Below, piece after piece: positions 25,263-32,057 of a DNA stretch of 35,473 nt. Numbering within the stretch: the stretch's first letter is position 1; every line of letters starts with the position of its first letter. Made by a program: the position numbers and the translations under genes. The stretch is taken from NCBI GenBank assembly GCA_002774285.1, contig PEYT01000006.1, positions 1 through 35,473 on the forward strand. Direction: 5' to 3'. The DNA comes from a candidate division WWE3 bacterium CG08_land_8_20_14_0_20_40_13. Its GTDB lineage: Bacteria; Patescibacteriota; WWE3; 0-14-0-20-40-13. The notes under the pieces were generated by a model, which did not search any database, was not told the origin of the DNA, and was given only the letters and a program-made list of their open reading frames with translations.

Positions 25263-25847
25263 ATGAACGAAGATATTTTCCATTTAGGAATTAAAGCAAT
25301 AATTAGAAATCCTGAAGGAAAAATTTTGCTTTTGCGGGTTAATTTGGAAAAGCTAACTATCAAAAATAAAGGTGCGTATTGGGATATTCCTGGAGGAAGA
25401 ATTCACAAGGGATCGACTATCGAAGAAACCTTAAAGAGGGAAATACAAGAGGAGACTGGAATTTTGGAGGTCTACTCATTTAACAAATTAGATATGGTTT
25501 TATCAAACATTCGTATTCCACAAGTAGATGGTTCATTTGGGCTTATTCTTGGAATTTATGTTTGTGATGTAGGAAATATTGATAAGATTATTATTAGTGA
25601 CGAGCACACAGAATACGGTTGGTTTAACCCTCAAGAAGTAGCTGGTCTTTTGCAAGTAAAATATCCCCCAGAATTTTGTGAAAAGATATCAAACTGGCAA
25701 AAACGGGTACTACCCGAATCGGGTAGTACCCGGTATTTTGTTGTATCTAAAGTTTATAACGCAAATAGGTTTTTGTGTTGTCACGATAGTATTATCATTA
25801 GTCAACCTCAAAGGTTGGTTTTACTAGAGGTATCGAATGTATTTTAA
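25263..25847 (+). CDS. Nudix hydrolase with C-terminal palindromic-element insertion
   Basis: NUDIX-fold hydrolase, 194 aa. Seen: HLGIKAIIRNPEGKILLLRVN, then the Nudix box with REIQEETGI intact. The first Glu of the GX5E part is replaced by Ser (GRIHKGS), while the metal-binding EE region is kept. The domain appears complete by about residue 147 (ISNWQK). At residues ~148-157 a CGGGT/ACCCG double-palindromic element is read as RVLPESGSTR, and the remaining ~37 residues look unlike Nudix sequence and may be read-through. It lies 3 bp after the GT4 stop. In this context it might hydrolyse a nucleotide sugar or be a housekeeping passenger; I cannot decide. Confidence 0.83.
   Translation: MNEDIFHLGIKAIIRNPEGKILLLRVNLEKLTIKNKGAYWDIPGGRIHKGSTIEETLKREIQEETGILEVYSFNKLDMVLSNIRIPQVDGSFGLILGIYVCDVGNIDKIIISDEHTEYGWFNPQEVAGLLQVKYPPEFCEKISNWQKRVLPESGSTRYFVVSKVYNANRFLCCHDSIIISQPQRLVLLEVSNVF
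25704..25732. repeat. Double-palindromic element, CGGGT/ACCCG variant (copy 2)
   Basis: Left arm CGGGT-ACT-ACCCG (25704-25716), loop AAT, right arm CGGGT-AGT-ACCCG (25720-25732): perfect 13-bp inverted repeats. It has the same stems and loop as the copy at 15022-15050, differing only in the two complementary middle triplets. It is read in the Nudix frame as RVLPESGSTR. Confidence 0.85.
25803..25817 (+). terminator. Weak candidate hairpin at the 3' end of the Nudix gene
   Basis: CAACCT-CAA-AGGTTG forms a 6-bp stem with a 3-nt loop, followed by GTTTTAC. It lies inside the probable non-Nudix tail and just upstream of the next promoter. The T-run is short, so this is tentative. Confidence 0.25.
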
Positions 25848-25856
25848 GACATTTTT

Positions 25857-25865
25857 TGTTAGAAT
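25857..25865 (+). promoter_or_regulatory. Extended -10 promoter, probably leaderless, before the GT4 gene at 25872
   Basis: TG-T-TAGAAT (25857-25865) is an extended -10 box, followed by exactly 6 nt and then the GTG at 25872. Spacing and start codon match the arrangement at the minus-strand gene (15587). No convincing -35 is visible. Confidence 0.55.
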
Positions 25866-25871
25866 GGTGGG

Positions 25872-27047
25872 GTGGAAAATTCAAAAGAAAATGGAAACAA
25901 AACATTTAAAATAGCAAGATTGATTTATGACTGGCCAAAGCCGTGGGATGGATTAGCTCCTGCTCCATACTATTTAACCAAACATCAAAAGGAATTAGGA
26001 AACGAAGTAACTGTGTTTTGTGGTAGATGGGCTAGATCAGGTGGTCCGGAAATGATCAAAGGCGTTAAGGTATTCTCTTTTCCCCGCGAGCCTTTAGAGG
26101 GTCTAATGCTCCTTACAACCGCTCCACTCGCGACAATCCGGTTTTTATTTTGGCGGATTTTTAATAAAGTAGATATTTACCATGTTCATGGCCACTTTGG
26201 TCTTTATTTATATTTATATAAGTTAATTTTTGGATGGCTAGACGACACGCCCCTAGTTTCCCATTTTCACAATACCACAGCAGGAAGGCTGGAGATTGCT
26301 AAAAAAGACAATCTTCCCGCGTCGGACAATTTCTTTATAAGGCATATCTCATTACCGCTTTCTCTTATATCCGATAAATTAGCAATCCGTGTTTCCTGTG
26401 CTTGTATTTTTGTTAGTAAACAAAATATTGAAGAAGCCATAAGGTTTTATAACGCGCCTCGCGAAAAATGCTTTTTGGTAGAATCCGGAGTTGCCTGCGA
26501 AGTTTTTAGCGCGGAGGAAAAAATAAGGACGGAGGGGGTCAAAAATATTTTATATGTGGGGGCTTTAACGGAAAGAAAAAATATTCAAAATCTTGTGGAA
26601 GGTCTGTCCTTTCTTCCAAAATCTTATAATTTAACATTAATTGGTAGGGGGCACGATAGCTATATTGGCCGCCTTAAAGAAACTGCGGAAAAAGTTGGGG
26701 TCTTAGATAGGATTTCTTTTGCTGGGTATATAGAAAACTCCAAACTGCCAAAATTCTATGCTACGACAGATATATTTGTAATACCGTCACTTTACGAAGG
26801 CTTGCCTAAAGTAGTTTTAGAAGCATTGGCTTCTGGAGTTCCCGTCTTGGCCTCCGGTTTTGATATTAAATCTCCTATTAAAGGTTTATACTTTTTAGAT
26901 AATCTGACCTCAAGAAAGATCTCAAACGAAATAGTGCGGATCATGCGAAGCCGTGTTCCTGTAGATGTTTCGTACATCGAAAAGTTTTATAGTTGGAAAG
27001 CTAAGGCCGAAGAAGTTCAGGCAATCTATGAAAAAATTACCAAGTAG
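25872..27047 (+). CDS. GT4 family glycosyltransferase
   Basis: GT-B glycosyltransferase, 391 aa, cytoplasmic. Seen: N-domain LAPAPYYLTKHQKELGNEVTVF, VDIYHVHGHFG and LVSHFHNTTAGRLE; C-domain start KNILYVGALTERKNIQNLVEGL, LTLIGRGHDSYI, and the EX7E motif YEGLPKVVLEALASGVPV. The protein starts at GTG 25872 (MENSKENGNKTFKIARLIYDWP), directly after an extended -10 box, so translation is probably leaderless. It has its own promoter 24 bp after the Nudix stop and overlaps the following GT-C gene by 20 bp. Donor and acceptor sugars cannot be read from the sequence. Confidence 0.88.
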   Translation: MENSKENGNKTFKIARLIYDWPKPWDGLAPAPYYLTKHQKELGNEVTVFCGRWARSGGPEMIKGVKVFSFPREPLEGLMLLTTAPLATIRFLFWRIFNKVDIYHVHGHFGLYLYLYKLIFGWLDDTPLVSHFHNTTAGRLEIAKKDNLPASDNFFIRHISLPLSLISDKLAIRVSCACIFVSKQNIEEAIRFYNAPREKCFLVESGVACEVFSAEEKIRTEGVKNILYVGALTERKNIQNLVEGLSFLPKSYNLTLIGRGHDSYIGRLKETAEKVGVLDRISFAGYIENSKLPKFYATTDIFVIPSLYEGLPKVVLEALASGVPVLASGFDIKSPIKGLYFLDNLTSRKISNEIVRIMRSRVPVDVSYIEKFYSWKAKAEEVQAIYEKITK

Positions 27048-28611
27048 TTGGCTTTTTCTGTTTCTTATACCCATATCAGTGGGTTTTTTCTTTCATCAGG
27101 GTTACTATCTATCCTGTAATTCGTATCCAGCAGACGATCAGGTGGATTATTTAACACAAGCTAATTGGATAAAAGAAAACGGGGGAGTTATTAAATTCCC
27201 ATTACAGCTTATAACAAACAACTTTACCGAAAACAGGAAGCACCCTTTATATTCGCTGGTGCTTTCCATTATCGCAGAGAAGGATGTTAGTTTTTTTAAG
27301 AACGCCAAGATTTTAGAATTCGCCGTTTCTCTTTTGACAATTACGGTCCTTTTTATTGTTGCTTTTAAAGCTTTTAGTCTTACGACTGCAGTAATTGCGA
27401 CTTCAATATTCGCCGCTAACAAATTTATCATGGAGGAATTTTCCCTTTTAGTTCCGGATGCAATGTTTCCGGCGCTTGTCGCGCTATCTTGGTTTTTTAT
27501 CGCGAAAGGTTTTAGTGAAGATAAAGGAAGAAATTTTTTGTGGGGGATGGTTTTTGCCTCGATTGCGTTTTTATCAAAACCTGTAGGGATATTAATACTC
27601 GGTTCGTATTTAATATCATCTTTAGTTATCTATCGAAGGTCGCTCCATAGAATAAAGGAATTCGGGTTGTCTCTTTTGGTTTTTATCGCGGTAGCGTCAC
27701 CGCTTCTTATCAGAAATTTTATAATTTACAAAAATCCTTTTTATAATAACAACACCTCACTTCTTTGGATTGATGACAGGCAACAAAGGAGAGCCGTAGG
27801 ATTTAAAGAAAATCCGCCCACAGTATTTGATTATTTAAGGTCTCACAAGGTTCGGGATGAAATTATTAATACTAAAAATGGCGCGATAGGACTCATCTCC
27901 AATATTTCACTGATTACTCTTTTTGAGGTAAGAAGATTACGCTATCCTGTTATTCTTCTTCTTTTAATGGTCGTTGGGATATTCCTCGACAAAAACCGGC
28001 GGAGGGCGCTTTTTTCTGCCGTATTGTTTGGATCGTTTTATCTGTTTTTTTCCTACAATTATAAAGTTAGCCCCCACTATCGCCATATTATACCCATTAG
28101 CTTTTTGATATTTTTCTATGTGATTAATGCGTTGTCGAAAGTACTGCCAAAAAGAGTACTATTAATATGCGTGGCTTTGATCTCTTTTCTCCCGCTTTAC
28201 GTAGTAATTATTGAGAAGAAGATATCACCAATTTCAGAAATTAATGTAACAAACCTCGAAATACCGTCCGAACAAGCGGCTTTTCTATATTTTGCAAAAG
28301 ATAATTTTGACGATAGAACAATTATCGTTAAGGGAAATGAAGAAAGATTGGCTTATGAATGGTATGACAGCGTCCATGGAGTTGTCATACCTCATCCGTA
28401 TTTTGCTACATTTGAGGAATTCGCATCATTTCTAAAGGAGAAAGATGTTAGGTATGTGGTCATTGGCCCTTCAACTGCACTTTCCTTTAAGGGAATTTAT
28501 CAAAATTATTTCTATGCCGATAGTGGAAAGATGATTATTAAAGCCGTTCCCGCTGGGTGGAAACAAGTTTTTACAAAATATGACCGTGCCTTTGTTTTTA
28601 AAATCAACTAG
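27028..28611 (+). CDS. PMT/ArnT-like GT-C glycosyltransferase
   Basis: Polytopic membrane protein, 527 aa from the chosen ATG (MKKLPSSWLFLFLIP). An open stretch from 26965 would add 21 polar residues lying wholly inside the upstream gene, so 27028 fits better. Seen: first helix, then a loop with YPADDQVDYLTQANWIKENGG (Asp36, Asp37, Asp40), then ENRKHPLYSLVLSI (His72), the D-rich and HPLY motifs of the GT39/GT83-like superfamily. About ten further helices and a soluble C-terminal ~110 residues containing FAKDNFDDRTIIVKGNEERLAYEW follow. It overlaps the next gene by 32 bp. Expected to transfer a lipid-linked sugar outside the membrane. Confidence 0.78.
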   Translation: MKKLPSSWLFLFLIPISVGFFFHQGYYLSCNSYPADDQVDYLTQANWIKENGGVIKFPLQLITNNFTENRKHPLYSLVLSIIAEKDVSFFKNAKILEFAVSLLTITVLFIVAFKAFSLTTAVIATSIFAANKFIMEEFSLLVPDAMFPALVALSWFFIAKGFSEDKGRNFLWGMVFASIAFLSKPVGILILGSYLISSLVIYRRSLHRIKEFGLSLLVFIAVASPLLIRNFIIYKNPFYNNNTSLLWIDDRQQRRAVGFKENPPTVFDYLRSHKVRDEIINTKNGAIGLISNISLITLFEVRRLRYPVILLLLMVVGIFLDKNRRRALFSAVLFGSFYLFFSYNYKVSPHYRHIIPISFLIFFYVINALSKVLPKRVLLICVALISFLPLYVVIIEKKISPISEINVTNLEIPSEQAAFLYFAKDNFDDRTIIVKGNEERLAYEWYDSVHGVVIPHPYFATFEEFASFLKEKDVRYVVIGPSTALSFKGIYQNYFYADSGKMIIKAVPAGWKQVFTKYDRAFVFKIN

Positions 28612-30061
28612 AGCCAAGTTTTCTTTTATATGTTTGATCTTTCTTCTGCTCCGCGCTTTCTTCTATTTTCTATCTCCAACAGAGCTGGGTGATACTTACA
28701 ACTTTTTTCATTTTTCAGATGCCCTATCACATTTTATCTACCCCGTTACCGAAAAAAGGCTTCCATTATTTTCCTTGATTTTGATCCCAGGATTATTGTT
28801 TTCTGATCCTGTAGTATATGGAAGGGTACTTGTAACTGGAATCTCCTTATTAACGCTTTTTCTTGTTTATAGGTATTCATTCTCCCTTTTTAAAAAGAGT
28901 AATTTTTCTTTGGCTTCGGTAGCTTTATGTGCCCTTTCGCCGTTTTATTTTTATTGGTCCTCACGGGTTCTTACCGAGGCGCTATTTTCTTTTCTTGTTC
29001 TTTTGGCATTTTACATTTTCTATCGTAAAAAATACTTTGCGCTTGGAATTATCTGCGCTTTGGCGGCGATTACCCGCTATGAGGGAGTAATTCTTATGAT
29101 CTCATTTATCCCGTATCTGCTAATTAAAAAGGATTTTAGAAATTTCGTAATCTTTATTTCTCTTCCAGTTTTCGCTCTGGGTTTAGTTTTTATTAGATTA
29201 TTAAATTCCCCATATCTTTTGGAGCCGTCAGGTTTTCATTATAGCCCGTGGTCATTTTTTATTATACCCGCGGGTTTGTTATTTATTTTTGGAATAATAC
29301 CTCACAGGATACCGTCGTTAAATCTAATATCTAAATGTTCTGTTAAAAAGATGATTGAATACAGCCCATTTGCTCTCTTTATTATTTTTAGTCTCTCGCT
29401 TTTTTTTCTGTGGGTAGCGGCGCTTCCCCGGCTTTTTTGTTTTTTAATCCCCCTGTTATCGGTGCCTGCTGGGAGATTTATATTATCTCAAAATAACGAT
29501 AAAAAAATCGTCAATATATTGATCTGGTGTCTTTGCTTAGGGTTTTTAATTTACTTTAGGCAAAATTATCGTTTTCAGTTTCTTTTTTTGGATAAAGGCT
29601 TTGCCCTAGTTTTTCTTTTGATCTCGTTTTCTGCGATTATTAGCTTAATAGCTTTGAATAAGAAATCTGTAGCTTTTACACTTGCAACTTTGGGGATGGT
29701 TGTTTCGTTGTTCTCTTATTCTTTTTACTTTAAGGATGTTTATATTTCGGTTTATAAATCGTTGCAATTTGCCAATAATTTAGAAGGGAAAATAATATAT
29801 AGCGACGAAACTGGATTAACCGGATGGTATTTAAAAAACAAGAACATCGTTTATTTTGATGATACTGAATGGCCAGAACGGGTGAAATCGTTAAAGTCTA
29901 ACGGGGTCCGTTATGCTATAGTTACCAATGAGTTTGACGAGTTGCGCCGGCTTGTTTTTATAGAAAAGAAATCAAACAGGAGTGAGGTCAAAATGATTTT
30001 TGAGAAAAAGATTAATGATCGTGGTTATATGAGATATACCCGTATTTATGAAATTATTTAA
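28580..30061 (+). CDS. GT-C membrane glycosyltransferase-like protein
   Basis: Polytopic membrane protein, 493 aa. Seen: a first helix (FSFICLIFLLLRAFFYFL), then TELGDTYNFFHFSDALSHF (Asp38) and TEKRLPLFSLILIPG, matching the ordered D... RLPLFS layout of PMT-like proteins. About ten helices follow, including ITRYEGVILMISFIPYLL, and a soluble C-terminal ~100 residues with LKSNGVRYAIVTNEFDELRRL. The ATG at 28580 lies within the 3' end of the previous gene (32-bp overlap). The next GT2 gene overlaps its end by 14 bp. Probable lipid-phosphate-sugar-dependent transferase; acceptor unknown. Confidence 0.72.
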   Translation: MTVPLFLKSTRAKFSFICLIFLLLRAFFYFLSPTELGDTYNFFHFSDALSHFIYPVTEKRLPLFSLILIPGLLFSDPVVYGRVLVTGISLLTLFLVYRYSFSLFKKSNFSLASVALCALSPFYFYWSSRVLTEALFSFLVLLAFYIFYRKKYFALGIICALAAITRYEGVILMISFIPYLLIKKDFRNFVIFISLPVFALGLVFIRLLNSPYLLEPSGFHYSPWSFFIIPAGLLFIFGIIPHRIPSLNLISKCSVKKMIEYSPFALFIIFSLSLFFLWVAALPRLFCFLIPLLSVPAGRFILSQNNDKKIVNILIWCLCLGFLIYFRQNYRFQFLFLDKGFALVFLLISFSAIISLIALNKKSVAFTLATLGMVVSLFSYSFYFKDVYISVYKSLQFANNLEGKIIYSDETGLTGWYLKNKNIVYFDDTEWPERVKSLKSNGVRYAIVTNEFDELRRLVFIEKKSNRSEVKMIFEKKINDRGYMRYTRIYEII

Positions 30062-30749
30062 GGACTTACTGCTCTCTGTTGTAATTCCAATTTATAACGA
30101 AGAAAAAACTTTAGCAAACATCGTTTCTCATGTGGAGCAGGTTACTTTTGTTGAAAAAGAAATTATTCTTATTGACGATTGTTCAAAAGATACAAGCCCA
30201 CAAATTTTAAGGAGATTGGAAAAAGAAAAAGGTTACAAAGTTATATATCACAAAAAAAATACGGGTAAGGGTGGGGCTCTAAGATCAGGATTTTCGTTGG
30301 CAACCGGCGATTATGTAATTGTCCAAGATGCCGATTTGGAATACGATCCCCAAGATTACAAAATCCTTCTAAACGAATTGGATAAAGGGGATTTTAAAGT
30401 TATTTACGGATCACGATTTATGGGAGATTACAAAGATATGTTAAGTTTGTACTATATCGGAAACAAGGTTTTAACAATTTTAGCAAATCTTTTATTTGGA
30501 CAATCCTTAACCGATATGGAAACTTGTTATAAATTAATACCCATCGATGTAATAAAAAAAGTGGATATTAAATCAATGAGGTTTAATTTTGAGCCCGAGA
30601 TTACGGCAAAAATTTTAAAAATGGGATACAAAATAAAGGAAGTGCCAATTTCATACGCGGGAAGAACTCATAAAGAAGGAAAACATATTACTTGGAAAGA
30701 TGGGTTTTCTGCTCTTTGGACTTTAATAAAATTTAGATTTGTGGATTAA
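30048..30749 (+). CDS. Soluble polyprenyl-phosphate glycosyltransferase (GT2, DPM1-like)
   Basis: Compact GT-A enzyme, 233 aa, without C-terminal helices, like dolichol-phosphate mannose synthase subunit DPM1. Seen: VVIPIYNEEKTLANIV (11-26), LIDDCSKDTS (41-50), the NTGKGGALRSGF stretch (71-82), DxD as IVQDADLEYDP (Asp94, Asp96), VIYGSRF, then TDMETCYKLIP and FNFEPEITAKILKMG, typical of this family. It should load a single sugar on a polyprenyl phosphate. The stop is immediately followed by the ATG of a GT-C gene, and a second GT-C gene is coupled to that, so it probably supplies their donor. Confidence 0.9.
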   Translation: MKLFKDLLLSVVIPIYNEEKTLANIVSHVEQVTFVEKEIILIDDCSKDTSPQILRRLEKEKGYKVIYHKKNTGKGGALRSGFSLATGDYVIVQDADLEYDPQDYKILLNELDKGDFKVIYGSRFMGDYKDMLSLYYIGNKVLTILANLLFGQSLTDMETCYKLIPIDVIKKVDIKSMRFNFEPEITAKILKMGYKIKEVPISYAGRTHKEGKHITWKDGFSALWTLIKFRFVD

Positions 30750-32057
30750 ATGAACCCAGAAAAAGTCCAGATCTCCATACTATTATTTTCTATATCTTTT
30801 TTTTGCTACTTTTTTTTGTGGTTGGGTCTTTATAAAACCGGAAGAAATCAAATTCTTATTCAAAGTGAAGACGCGATTCCAGCGACCTACCTGCCCTTTT
30901 CTGTAATAAAAGGCAATGGATTTTACCTAGACGAGTACTACAACTTTTTTAATAAGCATTGGCCTAACCACGAGAACAGTCCCGGGAAGCTTTTTTATCT
31001 TCTTGAGATACCGGAAAGAGGTTTAGCATCTGCTTTTACTGTAGTAGCACCTGTTTTAGCGTTACCGTTTTATCTTCCGATTTCGACTCTAGGAATAAAT
31101 TATAAATCGCCGCTAGTCCCGATCACCGCTCATTTTGCGGCATCTTTTTATGTTTCCCTGTCTGTAGTTTTTGTTTATTTGATACTTTTAGCAGTAACAA
31201 AAAAGCCAAAGGAGAGTTTGTTGGCCGCGATAGCGTATGCTTTTGGAAGTATTTGTTTTGGTCTAACTTCTCAAAGTTTGTGGCAACACGGAATAAATCA
31301 GATGCTTTTATCCCTCGGTACATTGCTTTTAATAAAGAACAAACCAGTTTCAGCTTTAGCATTCTCGTTAGCCGTTTTTAGCCGCCCCCCAAATATCGTC
31401 TTTGCGATTTGGGCATGCGTCTATGTTCTGTTAAAAAATAGGAAGACGATAATTTCCTTTTTGCTTTGGGGTCTGCCCCCTCTAATTCTGCAACTTGCAT
31501 ATAACGCTCTTTATCTTGGTGGGGTGTTTAACTATCCGTACAAGGATCAGCAATTTGTTAACTGGCAAGGAAGATTTCCGGAGGGTTTTTTGGGACTTTT
31601 ATTTTCTCCAAGTAAGGGAATTTTAGTAATTTCCCCGATTTTTATTCTCTCGTTTATTGGCGTTTTTCGGTTATGGAAATCAAAAGGAAAAACTGAATTT
31701 AAGTTGCTTTCTCTTTCCATTTTAGCCCTGTTTCTCGTAATGGGAAAATGGATACATTGGTTTGGCGGATGGTCGTTTGGCTACAGAATGGTTTCGGAGT
31801 CTCTTCCATTTTTAACTATATTTCTGGTATTTTTTCTAGTCGATTTTTATAAATTCCCTAGATGGCGCTCTATTTTTTATTTGCTTTTAGCTTTTTCGAT
31901 TACAATGCAACTTAGCAGTCTATTTTTTGACTTTAGGGAGTGGCATACTATTTATGATAACGGGCCCTATAATACCGCTTGGCTTTGGTCAATACGCGAT
32001 TCCATGCCGATTTATTTCCTTCGTTTGGCGCTTGCCAAATTTAGCCTTTCACTATGA
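30750..32057 (+). CDS. GT-C-like membrane protein (paralog of the gene at 15624)
   Basis: Polytopic membrane protein, 435 aa, starting on the base after the GT2 stop. Seen: a first helix, then QSEDAIPATYLPFSVIKGNGFYLDEY with an Asp in the loop, then ASAFTVVAPVLALPFYL, SQSLWQHGINQMLL, LAVFSRPPNIVFAI, SPSKGILVISPIF, and WIHWFGGWSFGYRMVSESLPF near the C-terminus. These landmarks match the 412-aa protein at 15624 in the same order. It ends by ATGA overlap with the next GT-C gene. Direct pairing with the upstream DPM1-like enzyme supports a role as a lipid-linked-sugar transferase. Confidence 0.75.
   Translation: MNPEKVQISILLFSISFFCYFFLWLGLYKTGRNQILIQSEDAIPATYLPFSVIKGNGFYLDEYYNFFNKHWPNHENSPGKLFYLLEIPERGLASAFTVVAPVLALPFYLPISTLGINYKSPLVPITAHFAASFYVSLSVVFVYLILLAVTKKPKESLLAAIAYAFGSICFGLTSQSLWQHGINQMLLSLGTLLLIKNKPVSALAFSLAVFSRPPNIVFAIWACVYVLLKNRKTIISFLLWGLPPLILQLAYNALYLGGVFNYPYKDQQFVNWQGRFPEGFLGLLFSPSKGILVISPIFILSFIGVFRLWKSKGKTEFKLLSLSILALFLVMGKWIHWFGGWSFGYRMVSESLPFLTIFLVFFLVDFYKFPRWRSIFYLLLAFSITMQLSSLFFDFREWHTIYDNGPYNTAWLWSIRDSMPIYFLRLALAKFSLSL

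Noticed and set aside
24947-25363. 138-aa antisense open frame, and other antisense frames of 60-123 aa
   Set aside because: They are mirror frames of confident GT4, Nudix and GT-C genes, with no recognisable domains or separate signals.
26965-27027. Upstream in-frame extension of the GT-C gene at 27028
   Set aside because: The extra 21 residues lie wholly in the preceding GT4 coding sequence and are not membrane-like; the Met at 27028 begins right before the first helix.
29276-29285. Perfect 10-bp palindrome ACCCGCGGGT in a GT-C gene
   Set aside because: Isolated, with no second unit or spacer like the double-palindromic elements; compatible with chance.
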